Shown here piece by piece: positions 1-8,692 of a stretch of 64,000 nt of DNA. A program made the position numbers and the translations under genes. Within the stretch, counting starts at the first letter, position 1; every line of letters starts with the position of its first letter. Under the pieces are notes generated by a model. It made no database searches and had not been told where the DNA came from. It saw nothing but the letters and a program-made list of their open reading frames with translations. Origin of the DNA: Maritimibacter sp. (GTDB taxonomy: Bacteria > Pseudomonadota > Alphaproteobacteria > Rhodobacterales > Rhodobacteraceae); contig NZVC01000033.1 in NCBI GenBank assembly GCA_002701395.1, positions 148,065 to 212,064 on the forward strand, in the 5' to 3' direction.

Positions 1-593
1 CCATCGACCGGTGCGATGCGGTTCTGCTGGAACAGCTGCGGGAACATGCGCATCATGATCTCGCGGTTTTCCAGCATGTAGGACACGCCCGACGGCGTCC
101 GGCAGTTGTCTTCCAGCACGTAGAACTCGTCCGGGCCCACCCGGACAAGGTCGATGCCGACGATGTGGCTGTACACGCCCTTGGGCGGCACGATGCCGAC
201 AACGGCCTTCTCGTAGGCCTCGTTGGTATAGACCAGCCGCGCCGGGATCTTGCCCGCCCGCACGATCTCGCCCCGGCCATAGACATCGGCAAGGAAGGCG
301 TTCAGCGCCCGCGCCCGCTGTTTGATGCCGCGTTCCAGCTTGCGCCACTCGTCGGCGGAAAAGACACGGGGAAACATGTCGAACGGGATCAGGCGGTCCG
401 GATCGCCGCCTTCGCCGTAAACAGCGAACGTGATGCCGATACGCCGAAACAGGCTTTCCGCTTCGTGCTGTTTAAGCGACCGAAGCTCGGCCGGCATCTC
501 GTTGACCCAGTCTTGGATACCGGCATAGGGGCCGCGAACGGCGCCCCCGGATTCCATCTCATTGAAATAGCGTGGTTCAGCGGCCTTGCTCAT
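1..593 (-). CDS. Circularly permuted type 2 ATP-grasp protein (partial, 3' end outside window)
   Basis: The frame starts at an ATG read leftwards from 593, behind a GGGAAGG-like ribosome site, and stays open to the window edge, giving 197 residues of the N-terminal part. It begins MSKAAEPRYFNEM and contains GVYSHIVGIDLVRVGPDEFY, then YVLEDNCRTPSGVSYMLENR. These are typical of the DUF404/DUF407 circularly permuted ATP-grasp family, whose members are thought to join amino or carboxyl groups using ATP; the substrate is unknown. Family members usually sit next to an alpha-E protein and a transglutaminase-like gene, which would lie off the left edge. It is divergent from the DNA exonuclease gene. 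Confidence 0.85.
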   Translation of the reverse strand, partial: MSKAAEPRYFNEMESGGAVRGPYAGIQDWVNEMPAELRSLKQHEAESLFRRIGITFAVYGEGGDPDRLIPFDMFPRVFSADEWRKLERGIKQRARALNAFLADVYGRGEIVRAGKIPARLVYTNEAYEKAVVGIVPPKGVYSHIVGIDLVRVGPDEFYVLEDNCRTPSGVSYMLENREIMMRMFPQLFQQNRIAPVD

Positions 594-846
594 GGCTTTA
601 CCTTCCCAATCCCTCGCACGATGCGCAAGGGGGCGCGTCGTGGCCGTTGTTGCGGCCGCGCTGATCGTCCCGTCCGGCGGGATCTTCGGAAATAGCGCAG
701 CCTGTCCCCTTTCCTTTTGACATACCTTCCCCCGGCGAACTGTCCACAGGAAAGCCGCAACTGGCTGCTACAAGACGGTTTTCGGTTTACGGGTGTCCCG
801 TTTTCCCGGCACTCGCCGTGGCGACGGCCCGCGCTATCATCGCTTC

Positions 847-1857
847 ATGGCCGTGCTGACCTTTACCCCAAGCGGGATCTACTGCCCCGCTGGCGACTTC
901 TACGTCGATCCGTGGCGCCCCGTGGACCGGGCGCTGATCACGCACGGCCATTCGGACCACGCCCGCCCCGGCCACGCCCGCTATCTGTCGACAGAGGCGG
1001 CGGCGCCCGTCATCCGCCACCGGCTGGGCGACATCACGCTGGACACGATCCGGTACGCCGAGACGCGGACCATCGGCGACGCCACCGTGTCCTTTCACCC
1101 GGCGGGGCATGTTCCGGGCTCGGCACAGATCCGCATCGAGGTGGACGGCGAGGTCTGGGTCGTCTCTGGCGACTACAAGACCGAACCCGACGGCCTGTGC
1201 GAACCGTTCGAACCGGTCCGGTGCCACGCCTTCATCACCGAATGCACCTTCGGGCTGCCCGTCTTCAGCTGGGCGCCGCAGGCCGAGATGGAAGACGAGA
1301 TCAACCGCTGGTGGGCCGCGACCGTCGCCGATGGACGCACGCCGGTACTGGCGGCCTATGCGCTGGGCAAAGCACAGCGCATCCTTGCCGGGCTCGATAC
1401 CTCGATCGGGCCGATCCTGACCCACGGCGCGGTGGAAAACGTAAACGAGGTGTTGCGCGGCCAAGGCCTGTCCCTGCCCGACACGATCCGCGTGACGCCG
1501 GACATGACCCCCAAGGACCACCCCGGCGCGCTGGTGCTGTCCACGCCCTCGGGGCTGGGCACGCCGTGGCTGCGCCGGTTCGGCACGGTGTCGACGGCGT
1601 TCGCCTCGGGCTGGATGCGGCTGCGCGGCGTGCGCCGGCGGCGGGCGGCGGATCGGGGCTTCGTGATGTCGGACCATGCCGACTGGGACGGGCTGAACGC
1701 CGCCATCCGCGAGACGGGCGCCGAGCGGGTGTTCGTCACCCACGGTTACACGTCGGTGTTCCGCCGCTGGCTGGAGGAACAGGGGTACGACGCGGCGGTG
1801 GTCGAGACAGAGTTCGAGGGGGAAAGCCTGGACCGCGCCGAGGAGGAAGAGGCGTGA
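847..1857 (+). CDS. Ligase-associated DNA exonuclease (metallo-beta-lactamase / mRNA 3'-end processing-like fold)
   Basis: A 336-residue protein of the bacterial family found beside ATP-dependent DNA ligases and predicted to trim DNA ends for repair. The metal-binding motif HGHSDH is at residues 33-38, with GDYKTEPDG and the later DHADW and THGYT segments that complete the beta-CASP-like fold. The ATG at 847 is preferred to the in-frame upstream start at 793, because homologues begin near the VLTFTPSGIYCP segment. The DNA ligase gene follows 154 bp downstream on the same strand. The Lhr-type helicase and PdeM-type phosphoesterase that often complete this cassette are not adjacent here. Confidence 0.85.
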   Translation: MAVLTFTPSGIYCPAGDFYVDPWRPVDRALITHGHSDHARPGHARYLSTEAAAPVIRHRLGDITLDTIRYAETRTIGDATVSFHPAGHVPGSAQIRIEVDGEVWVVSGDYKTEPDGLCEPFEPVRCHAFITECTFGLPVFSWAPQAEMEDEINRWWAATVADGRTPVLAAYALGKAQRILAGLDTSIGPILTHGAVENVNEVLRGQGLSLPDTIRVTPDMTPKDHPGALVLSTPSGLGTPWLRRFGTVSTAFASGWMRLRGVRRRRAADRGFVMSDHADWDGLNAAIRETGAERVFVTHGYTSVFRRWLEEQGYDAAVVETEFEGESLDRAEEEEA

Positions 1858-1913
1858 ACGCGATGGCCGGAACAGCAGGACGAAGGGCAGCGCCAACCCG
1901 AGGGGTGGCGCAC

Positions 1914-1992
1914 AAGCGCCGCCCCGTGGGGGCGGGTCGGCGCTGCCCGGCGTGCCGCCGGGCGGGTGTTTCGATCTGCGTGCAGTCCTGCC
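1914..1992. repeat. Dispersed GC-rich repeat, copy A
   Basis: This stretch between the exonuclease and ligase genes closely matches 4877-4959. Both share AAGCGCCGCCCCG, then GGGGGCGGGTCGGCGCTGC, a short GC palindrome and a TGTTTC...TGCAG tail. It ends about 20 nt before the ligase start, so it probably lies in the ligase leader. Confidence 0.6.
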
Positions 1993-2011
1993 TTCGGAAC
2001 GGACTTCGCCC

Positions 2012-3604
2012 ATGAAACGCTTCGCCGCCCTCTTCACCCGGCTCGACCAGACGACGCGCACCACCGCGAAGGTCGACGCGCTGGCGGATTACTTCTCGGA
2101 GGCCCCCGAAGACGACCGGTTGTGGACCGTCGCGCTGCTGTCGGGGCGACGCCCCAAGCGCGCGGTGAATGCCACAATACTGCGAGAATGGGCGGCAGAG
2201 TCCGCAAAAATCCCGCTCTGGTTGTTCGAAGAGTCCTATCCGATCGTGGGCGACCTGGCCGAGACGATTGCCCTTGTCCTGCCGCCCAACCAGCACCAGT
2301 CGGACCATTCCCTGACCCACTGGATCACCGAGATCCGCCGCCTTCCTACACTGGAAGAACCCGAGCGCAAGGCCCTTGTGCGCGACGCGTGGGACCGGCT
2401 GGACGCGACCGAGCGGTTCTTGTTCAACAAGCTGCTGACCGGCGGCTTCCGCGTCGGCGTGTCGGCCAAGCTGATGACCCGCGCGCTGTCGAAGGCCACC
2501 GGCATCGACGAACCCGACCTCGCGCTGCGGTTGATGGGCGACTGGACGCCGGACAGCACCACGTACCGCCGCCTTGTGCTGGAACCCGACCCTGACGAGG
2601 ACCTGTCCCGCCCCTATCCGTTCTTCCTTGCCTACCAGCTTGAGGACCCGCCAGCAGAGCTTGGCCCGGTCACCGACTGGCTGGCCGAGCACAAGTGGGA
2701 CGGCATCCGGGGTCAGCTTGTGCTGCGGGGGGGCCAGCATCACGTCTGGTCGCGCGGCGAGGAACTGATGACCGACCGCTTCCCCGAGCTTGCCGCCGCG
2801 CGCGACTTCGTGCCCGAAGGCACCGTGATCGACGGCGAGATCCTTGCGTGGCAGGACGACGCCCCCCTGCCCTTCGCCCGGCTGCAAAAGCGTATCGGTC
2901 GCAAGACCGTGCCAAAGAAGCTGCTGGCCGAGGCACCGGTGATCCTGAAGGCGTATGACCTGCTGGAATGGCAGGGCGAGGATATCCGCGCGCGTCCGCT
3001 GGCCGACAGGCGCGCCCTGCTGGAAACCCTTGTTCAGGACCTTCCCGCCGACGCCCCGATCCGGCTGTCGCCCCGCATCGACGTGCCCGACTGGCAGGCG
3101 ATGGCCGCGACCCGCGAAGGCTCGCGCGAGATCGGCGCCGAGGGGCTGATGCTGAAACGCCTGTCTTCGGCCTATCAGGTCGGGCGCAAAAAGGGCGACT
3201 GGTGGAAATGGAAGGTGGATCCGCTGTCGATCGACGCGGTGATGATCTACGCGCAGCAGGGCCACGGTCGACGCGCCAACCTGTTCACCGATTTCACCTT
3301 CGCGGTCTGGGACGGCAACCAGTTGGTGCCCTTCACCAAGGCCTATTCCGGGCTGACCGATGCCGAATTCCGCAGGATCACCGCGTGGGTCCGCAAGAAC
3401 ACGCTGGAACGCTATGGACCCGTGCGCGCGGTCAAACCGCACCACGTCTTCGAGATCCATTTCGAAGGTATACAGGAAAGCCCGCGCCACAAATCCGGCG
3501 TTGCCCTGCGCTTTCCCCGCATGTCACGCTGGCGCGAGGACAAGCCGGTGAACGAGGCGAACACGCTCGACGACCTGAAAGAGATGCTGGCGGCCTACGG
3601 CTGA
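2012..3604 (+). CDS. ATP-dependent DNA ligase (ligase-associated repair cassette type)
   Basis: A 530-residue ligase. Motif I is EHKWDGIRG, with the AMP-accepting lysine at residue 228, followed by DGEILAW (motif III region), EGLMLKR (motif IV) and WWKWK (motif V). The N-terminal 200 residues form the DNA-binding domain and the C-terminus is an OB fold. The ATG at 2012 fits the family start MKRFAALFTRLD; an in-frame start at 1952 would add 20 non-conserved residues encoded by the repeat. It acts with the upstream exonuclease, presumably in DNA end repair. It is distinct from the NAD-dependent replicative LigA. It ends 7 bp from the convergent SelA-like gene. Confidence 0.9.
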   Translation: MKRFAALFTRLDQTTRTTAKVDALADYFSEAPEDDRLWTVALLSGRRPKRAVNATILREWAAESAKIPLWLFEESYPIVGDLAETIALVLPPNQHQSDHSLTHWITEIRRLPTLEEPERKALVRDAWDRLDATERFLFNKLLTGGFRVGVSAKLMTRALSKATGIDEPDLALRLMGDWTPDSTTYRRLVLEPDPDEDLSRPYPFFLAYQLEDPPAELGPVTDWLAEHKWDGIRGQLVLRGGQHHVWSRGEELMTDRFPELAAARDFVPEGTVIDGEILAWQDDAPLPFARLQKRIGRKTVPKKLLAEAPVILKAYDLLEWQGEDIRARPLADRRALLETLVQDLPADAPIRLSPRIDVPDWQAMAATREGSREIGAEGLMLKRLSSAYQVGRKKGDWWKWKVDPLSIDAVMIYAQQGHGRRANLFTDFTFAVWDGNQLVPFTKAYSGLTDAEFRRITAWVRKNTLERYGPVRAVKPHHVFEIHFEGIQESPRHKSGVALRFPRMSRWREDKPVNEANTLDDLKEMLAAYG

Positions 3605-3611
3605 GGTGCGA

Positions 3612-4760
3612 TCAGTCGCTCAGGGCCGCCAGCAGCGACTCGATATCCGCCTCGCGCAGGCAGACCGGGTTGATCGACAGGACGGCAGGGCGGAACGGAT
3701 CTGTCCCAAGGTGCACCGGCAGCGGACGCGCCCTTAGGTCCGCATCACGCGCCCGCGCCGACGCCGCATCCGGGAAGGTCAGTTCCACGACAGGAATGCG
3801 GTCCGTATCCACGGCATGGGCGATGGTGGCGCCTTCCAGCGCCTCCGCCACCCGTTCGCAGACGGCCAGCCACCGCGCGTGGCGGTCCGCATCCGTTTTC
3901 GACAGAAAGCAGTCCAGCGCCGCCAGAAGCCCCGCGATTTCGTGCTTGCCCAGTTTGGCCGACCGCCCCACCCCGTGGCGCGGCAGCCCGGCATAGCGGG
4001 CCATGTCGATAAACCCAGCGGGCGGCGCGAAGTCGGCAGGGTGCACGTCAAGATCAAGGCATTGCAACGCCGCCGACGCGATCAGGTCGCGCCGTCCGGC
4101 CAAAAGCCCGGTTCCCGCCGGACCGCCCAGAACCTTGCCGCCCGAGAACGCCACAAGGTCGGCGCCGTCCGAGATGAAGCGGCGCAGGTTGGCGGCGGGG
4201 GGCAGTTCTGCCGCGGCGTCGACAATCACAGGAACCCCCTGCGCGTGTGCCACGTCCACCACGGCGGGCAGCAGGTCATAGGTCGCGCGGGTGGCGGTGA
4301 AATAGACGGCAGCCGTCTCAGGACCCAGCGCCGCCGCGACCTCCCACGGTTCGACATCACGGCGCCCCGCCTCGGCGGTGGGATCGGGCAGACCGACCTC
4401 GACCAAAGTCGCCCCGGCCACGCGCGCGGCATGGTCGTAACTGTTGCGATGCGACCGGGCGACCACGATCTCGGTGGGTCCCCGCCCTCCGGGCAATGCG
4501 TTCATCCGGGCGACGTCGTCGCGCGCAAGACAGGCGGCAGCGGCCAGCAGCAACCCGGCGGACGCGCCCGCCGTGGCCAACCCGCTTTCCGCCCCCGTCG
4601 CCGCCGCGATCTTCGCGCCCGCATAGGCGTGGAACGCGACCATATCGACCGACACCGCATCGGCCGCCGCCATCGCATCCGCCACACCGGGCGCGAAGGG
4701 CGCCCCCGACAGGCGGGTCAGCGTGCCAGCGGCGTTGATGATGTGCCCGGGAAGCGTCAT
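3612..4760 (-). CDS. SelA-like PLP-dependent enzyme (not true selenocysteine synthase)
   Basis: A 382-residue fold-type I PLP protein. The start region IINAAGTLTRLSGAP matches the SelA/DgaE family opening, the aspartate region is VIVDAAAELPP, and the Schiff-base lysine lies in FSGGKVLGGPAGTG. It lacks the N-terminal tRNA-binding domain of real SelA, so it is more likely a lyase or aldolase-type enzyme acting on amino-sugar acids or similar; the substrate is not determined. Start 4760 is chosen because residues before it derive from a repeat. It is the last gene of the minus-strand ABC transporter operon, separated from the SDR gene by a 202-bp gap that holds an inverted repeat. Confidence 0.75.
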   Translation of the reverse strand: MTLPGHIINAAGTLTRLSGAPFAPGVADAMAAADAVSVDMVAFHAYAGAKIAAATGAESGLATAGASAGLLLAAAACLARDDVARMNALPGGRGPTEIVVARSHRNSYDHAARVAGATLVEVGLPDPTAEAGRRDVEPWEVAAALGPETAAVYFTATRATYDLLPAVVDVAHAQGVPVIVDAAAELPPAANLRRFISDGADLVAFSGGKVLGGPAGTGLLAGRRDLIASAALQCLDLDVHPADFAPPAGFIDMARYAGLPRHGVGRSAKLGKHEIAGLLAALDCFLSKTDADRHARWLAVCERVAEALEGATIAHAVDTDRIPVVELTFPDAASARARDADLRARPLPVHLGTDPFRPAVLSINPVCLREADIESLLAALSD

Positions 4761-4783
4761 GCCGTCGTCTTCGCCAAAAGGCG

Positions 4784-4915
4784 CGCCGTGCAGCGCCGAC
4801 CCGCCGGGGCGCGGTTGTGAGGGGCGAAGCGAAGCGACACGAACTGCCATGCGAAGTGCAGAAGTGTCCTCGCCCAAAGCGCCGCCCCGGGGGGGCGGGT
4901 CGGCGCTGCACGGCG
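4784..4915. repeat. Long inverted repeat upstream of the SelA-like gene
   Basis: Perfect 22-bp arms at 4784-4805 and 4894-4915 (core CAGCGCCGACCCGCC and its complement) flank about 88 bp. The right arm lies within dispersed repeat copy B. Transcribed leftwards, it would fold into a long stem-loop in the leader of the SelA-like gene. Confidence 0.75.
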
Positions 4916-4959
4916 GGCCGCCGTGCGGGCCTGTTTCCGACTTCGGTGCAGGGCCCGCC
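4877..4959. repeat. Dispersed GC-rich repeat, copy B
   Basis: Matches 1914-1992 over about 80 bp with a few mismatches and small gaps. It occupies the gap between the SDR and SelA-like genes and overlaps the right arm of the inverted repeat. Confidence 0.6.
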
Positions 4960-4962
4960 TAC

Positions 4963-5733
4963 TCACCCCACCGGCATCCGGAAATCGTTGCCCTCGGGCA
5001 GGATCTGCCCGCCGTCGACCACGATGGTCGTGCCGGTGATGAATTCCGCTTCTTCCGAGGCAAGAAACAGCGCCGCCGCCGCGATGTCGGCCGGGGTGCC
5101 CATCCGGCCCACGGGGATGGCGCTTTCCATGTCCTTGATGAACTCGGCCGAGCGGTGCGCCTTCATCCCCTCTGTCAGGATGTTGCCCGGCTCGATCCCG
5201 TTCACGGTCACGCCGTAGCCCGCGAACTCGATCGCGGCGGACCGGATGAAGCCGTTGATCCCCGCCTTCGACGCCGAATAGTGCCCGTGCCCCGGCGAGG
5301 TCACGCGCGGCCCGGTGATGGACGACGTCAGCACGATCCGCCCGTAACCTTGCGTTTTCATGTGCTTCACCGCCGCCTTCGTCGCCAGAAAGCAGCCGCC
5401 AAGGTTCACACCAAGCACCTTGTGCCATTCCTCGGCGCTGGTGTCCTCGATCAGGGTCCACGGGTAGATCCCCGCGTTCTGCACCAGGATGTCGATCTTG
5501 CCGAACCGGTCCACGACCTCGGCCACGGCGGCATCGGCCTCGGCGCCGTCGGACACGTCGGTGCGGCGGTAGAAGCCGCCCAGTTCGGCGGCCAGCGCCT
5601 TGCCCTCGGCATCCTCAAGGTCGGCGATCGCCACCTGCGCCCCCTCGGCCGCGAACCGCGTGGCGATGCCGCCACCGATCCCGCGTGCGCCGCCGATCAC
5701 AAGCGCGGCGCGTCCCTCCAACCTGCCCGTCAT
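4963..5733 (-). CDS. SDR family NAD(P)-dependent oxidoreductase
   Basis: A 256-residue classical short-chain dehydrogenase. The nucleotide-binding motif GGARGIGGGIA is near the N-terminus, NAG lies in QNAGIYPW, the catalytic Ser in LTSSITG, and Tyr/Lys in YSASKAG. The ATG at 5731-5733 overlaps the permease stop as ATGA, indicating translational coupling. It is therefore expected to oxidise the sugar, polyol or sugar acid imported by the transporter before the SelA-like enzyme acts. The exact substrate cannot be read from the sequence. Confidence 0.85.
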   Translation of the reverse strand: MTGRLEGRAALVIGGARGIGGGIATRFAAEGAQVAIADLEDAEGKALAAELGGFYRRTDVSDGAEADAAVAEVVDRFGKIDILVQNAGIYPWTLIEDTSAEEWHKVLGVNLGGCFLATKAAVKHMKTQGYGRIVLTSSITGPRVTSPGHGHYSASKAGINGFIRSAAIEFAGYGVTVNGIEPGNILTEGMKAHRSAEFIKDMESAIPVGRMGTPADIAAAALFLASEEAEFITGTTIVVDGGQILPEGNDFRMPVG

Positions 5734-6725
5734 AGCAGCTTCTCCCTCAGTCGCAGTTTCAGCGTGTCCAGCAATACGGCGGCCAGCACCAGAAGGCCAA
5801 GGATCACCTGCGTCCAGTGCGCTGGCAGCCGCATCAGGTTGATCGCGGTGTGGATCGAGTAGATCAACAGCACCCCGGCATAGACCCCCGGCAGCTTGCC
5901 GATGCCGCCCTTCAGCGACACGCCCCCGATGACCACCGCCGCGAAAGCGTTGAACAGCATCCCCGTGCCAAGGTTCGCCGTGGCGCCGGACGTGCGGATC
6001 GCCAGCAGCCAGCCGGCCAATCCGGCAAGCGCACCCGCGATCACGAAGGACATCCACAGGATCTTGTTCGCCGGAATGCCGGCACGATAGGTCGCGACCT
6101 CGTTACCGCCGACCAGCGTGATGTACCGCCCGAACGGCGTCTTCGCCATCACCAGCGCGAAGATCACGAAGCACAGAACCGCGAACCACGCCAGCAGCGG
6201 CACCCCAAGCAGGCGCTCGATGCCCAGTACCCGGATCTCCGGAGCCAGCGACTGCGCCGACCGCCCGCCCGAGATCGCGACGACAAGGCCGCGCACCCAG
6301 ATGAACGAGGCAAGCGTGACGATGAAGGCCGACATGCCGACCTTGATCACGAAAAATCCGTTTATGAACCCGATCACCACGCCGACCGCCACGGCGATCA
6401 GCATCGACACCGGGATCGCGATGATCGACGGGCCCACGGTCAGGCCCATCCCGATGCCGGACGAGGCGAACAGCAGGCCGGTGATCATCGCGGCCAGCGC
6501 GGCGGTGGATTCCACCGACAGGTCGAGGTTGCCGGAGATGATCACGATGGCAAGGCCGATGGCCATCACGCCGACATAGGTCGACTGTTCAAGGATGTTG
6601 GCGAATATCCCGAACTGGAAATAGCGGGGAACGGTCAGCGAGAAGATCACCAGAACGGCGATCAGCATCAGCCAGACGAGGTTGTCGAGCAGGAACTCGA
6701 GCGTGCGACGTCGCGCGGGTGTCAT
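5730..6725 (-). CDS. Sugar-type ABC transporter permease (RbsC/XylH family)
   Basis: A 331-residue inner-membrane protein with about eight to ten hydrophobic segments, starting MTPARRRTLEFLLDNLVWLML. The family segment around GGNEVATYRAGIP and the final GGVSLKGGIGKLPGVYAGVL are characteristic of ribose/xylose-type (CUT2) permeases. A single permease gene is present, so it probably forms a homodimer. It lies between the binding-protein gene and the SDR gene and overlaps the SDR start by 4 nt. Confidence 0.9.
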   Translation of the reverse strand: MTPARRRTLEFLLDNLVWLMLIAVLVIFSLTVPRYFQFGIFANILEQSTYVGVMAIGLAIVIISGNLDLSVESTAALAAMITGLLFASSGIGMGLTVGPSIIAIPVSMLIAVAVGVVIGFINGFFVIKVGMSAFIVTLASFIWVRGLVVAISGGRSAQSLAPEIRVLGIERLLGVPLLAWFAVLCFVIFALVMAKTPFGRYITLVGGNEVATYRAGIPANKILWMSFVIAGALAGLAGWLLAIRTSGATANLGTGMLFNAFAAVVIGGVSLKGGIGKLPGVYAGVLLIYSIHTAINLMRLPAHWTQVILGLLVLAAVLLDTLKLRLREKLL

Positions 6726-6765
6726 CGCGTGCGGCCTTTCGGGTCAGGAAGCGTGCAGGAAGGAA

Positions 6766-6801
6766 GGCGCCGGACCCCGGAAGGGGCCGCGGCCCGGCGC
6801 C
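6766..6801 (-). other. Stem-loop between binding-protein and permease genes
   Basis: GGCGCCGG at 6766-6773 pairs with CCGGCGCC at 6794-6801, with a second inner GC helix. There is no T-run on either side. Such hairpins behind binding-protein genes commonly protect the upstream mRNA, giving more binding protein than permease; that role is inferred here. Confidence 0.6.
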
Positions 6802-6847
6802 AGTGCCGTCAGGCAAATGCCATCGGGCGGATAGGATCAGGCCGGTA

Positions 6848-7882
6848 TCACTCGACCGGCGTGATCGGATCGTCCGGGGCCTGCAGGTTGCCCCAGAAGG
6901 TCGGATCGTCCACGTTTTCCGGCGTGATCGCGGCGCCCGGGATCTTGATGTTCGGACCCCAGTCCTCGATCGTCACCGTGGATTCCAGACCCAGCACGTC
7001 GTAGGTGCCCGCCTCGATTTCCTCGCCCGCGACGACCTTGTCGGCGAACATCGCCAGCGCGGCAGCCTGCGCGAACAGCGGCTGTTCGACCTCGACCTGC
7101 TGCCAGCCCTGACGGATCAGGTCCAGACCCACCGGCGCGCCGTTCGACGACACCAGCATCACGTCGCCCGGCGCCTTGCCCGCGGCTTCCAGCGAAGCGA
7201 CGGCAGCCACCGAAAGGTGCGCGGCGTGCACGAAGATCAGGTCGATGTCCGGCGTCGCCAGCAGTTCGTCGGCCACGATGGTGCCCGCGTTCGACGCTTC
7301 CCACTGCATCGCCGGATGGGTGATGATCTCGACGTCTTCGCCGGCCATCATGTCCTCGAAGCCCTTCTGGATATCCAGCGTATAGGGATCGCCCGGATCG
7401 CCCAGCACCTGAAGGATCGTGCCGGTGACCGACCCGTTCTTCTCGGTCAGCAGGCGCTTGATCTCGCCCGCCGCGACCTCGCCGATTTCGATCGTGCCGG
7501 CCACCGAGGTGAAGTCCAGCTCGGTCTCGGTGATCTGGCGGTCGAAGATCATCACCGGAACACCGGCGGCGCGGGCCTCGTCGATGGCCGGGACCAGCGC
7601 GTTGAAGTCGACCGGCGCGATCACGATGGCCTCGGGATCCAGCAGGATCGTGTCGGCCATCTGGCTTTGCTGCAGGTCGGTCTTGTTGTCGGCGTTCAGC
7701 GTGACGACCTCATAGCCGACCTCGGCCATGAACGTCTCGATCGCGTCGACCGAGGTGGTCTGGAATTCGTCCAGAAGCGTCGGAACCATGTAGTAGATGG
7801 TGCCCTTGTCCTGCGCGTGAGCGGCCGAGGCGAGTGCCATGGCGGTCGTCGCGCCAAGGAACAGACGACGTGTCAGTTTCAT
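6848..7882 (-). CDS. Periplasmic sugar-binding protein of an ABC transporter
   Basis: A 344-residue type I periplasmic binding protein of the ribose-binding family. Residues 1-23 form an export signal ([20 protein letters not shown], cleavage after AHA); the TRRLFLG segment is Tat-like, though Sec export is equally possible. Family features include [39 protein letters not shown] and VMIFDRQI. It starts 3 nt after the ATPase stop, behind AAGGAAA. It is expected to deliver substrate to the permease at 5730-6725. Confidence 0.9.
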   Translation of the reverse strand: MKLTRRLFLGATTAMALASAAHAQDKGTIYYMVPTLLDEFQTTSVDAIETFMAEVGYEVVTLNADNKTDLQQSQMADTILLDPEAIVIAPVDFNALVPAIDEARAAGVPVMIFDRQITETELDFTSVAGTIEIGEVAAGEIKRLLTEKNGSVTGTILQVLGDPGDPYTLDIQKGFEDMMAGEDVEIITHPAMQWEASNAGTIVADELLATPDIDLIFVHAAHLSVAAVASLEAAGKAPGDVMLVSSNGAPVGLDLIRQGWQQVEVEQPLFAQAAALAMFADKVVAGEEIEAGTYDVLGLESTVTIEDWGPNIKIPGAAITPENVDDPTFWGNLQAPDDPITPVE

Positions 7883-7885
7883 TGG

Positions 7886-8692
7886 TCAGTTTCCTTTTCC
7901 CTGTTGAACCGGATCGGTCGATGCGTGACCCCTGCCCATTCCGGCGATGGACAGGGTGCCCCCGGTAATCAGCTCGACAGCCTGGTCCGGGGTGGTTTTT
8001 TCAGTCTCGATGTCGCCGGCCACCTTGCCTTGGCGGATGACGACGATGCGGTCGGCGACCTGAAAGGCCTGCGCCATGATGTGGGTGATGACGATCACGC
8101 CGACGCCGCGTTCGGCGACCTTGCGGATCATCTCCAGCCCCTTGGCGGTCTGTTCCACGCCCAGCGCCGCGAAAGGCTCGTCCAGCAGCACCAGCTTGCC
8201 GCCGAAGTGGACGAAGCGGTTCAGCTCGATGGCTTGGCGCTGGCCGCCGGACAGATGTTCGACATTGGTGCGCAGCGACGGAATCTTGGTGCCCGCCTCC
8301 TTGATCGCCTTGGCGGTGATCTCTTCCATCTCGCGTTCCTGAAGGACCGGGATGCCAAGGACTTTCTTCGTGATCTCGCGACCCATGAAGAAATTGGCGA
8401 CGACGTCGGCGTTCACGCACAGCGACAGGTCTTGGTACACCGTTTCGATACCCGCCGCCTTCGCCTCGGACGGCGACGCGAAGTGCCGCTCCTGCCCGTC
8501 GAAGAACACGGTGCCCGAGGACGGCTTCAGCCCGCCCGAGATAATCTTGACCAGCGTCGACTTGCCCGCGCCGTTGTCGCCCAACAGCGCCACGACCTCG
8601 CCCGGCCGGACCTCCATATCGATCCCGCGCAGCGCCTGGATCGCACCGAAGTTGCGGGTGATGTCCGTCAGTTTCAGCAGCGGCTCGGTCAT
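7886..8692 (-). CDS. Sugar ABC transporter ATP-binding protein (single nucleotide-binding domain)
   Basis: A 268-residue ATPase with Walker A GDNGAGKST, Q-loop YQDLSL, signature LSGGQRQ, Walker B LVLLDEP and the H-loop in VIVITHIM. Unlike the two-domain RbsA/XylG proteins of this transporter class it has only one ABC domain, so it should act as a homodimer. Residues after the signature read AIELNRFVHFG rather than the common ARAI form. The start at 8692 overlaps the ROK gene stop in an ATGA arrangement, so regulator and ATPase are translationally coupled. Confidence 0.9.
   Translation of the reverse strand: MTEPLLKLTDITRNFGAIQALRGIDMEVRPGEVVALLGDNGAGKSTLVKIISGGLKPSSGTVFFDGQERHFASPSEAKAAGIETVYQDLSLCVNADVVANFFMGREITKKVLGIPVLQEREMEEITAKAIKEAGTKIPSLRTNVEHLSGGQRQAIELNRFVHFGGKLVLLDEPFAALGVEQTAKGLEMIRKVAERGVGVIVITHIMAQAFQVADRIVVIRQGKVAGDIETEKTTPDQAVELITGGTLSIAGMGRGHASTDPVQQGKGN

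Noticed and set aside
787-2064. Long open frame on the minus strand across the exonuclease gene
   Set aside because: It mirrors the real plus-strand gene, is rich in Arg, His and Gly and has no recognisable domain; it is an artefact of high GC codon bias.
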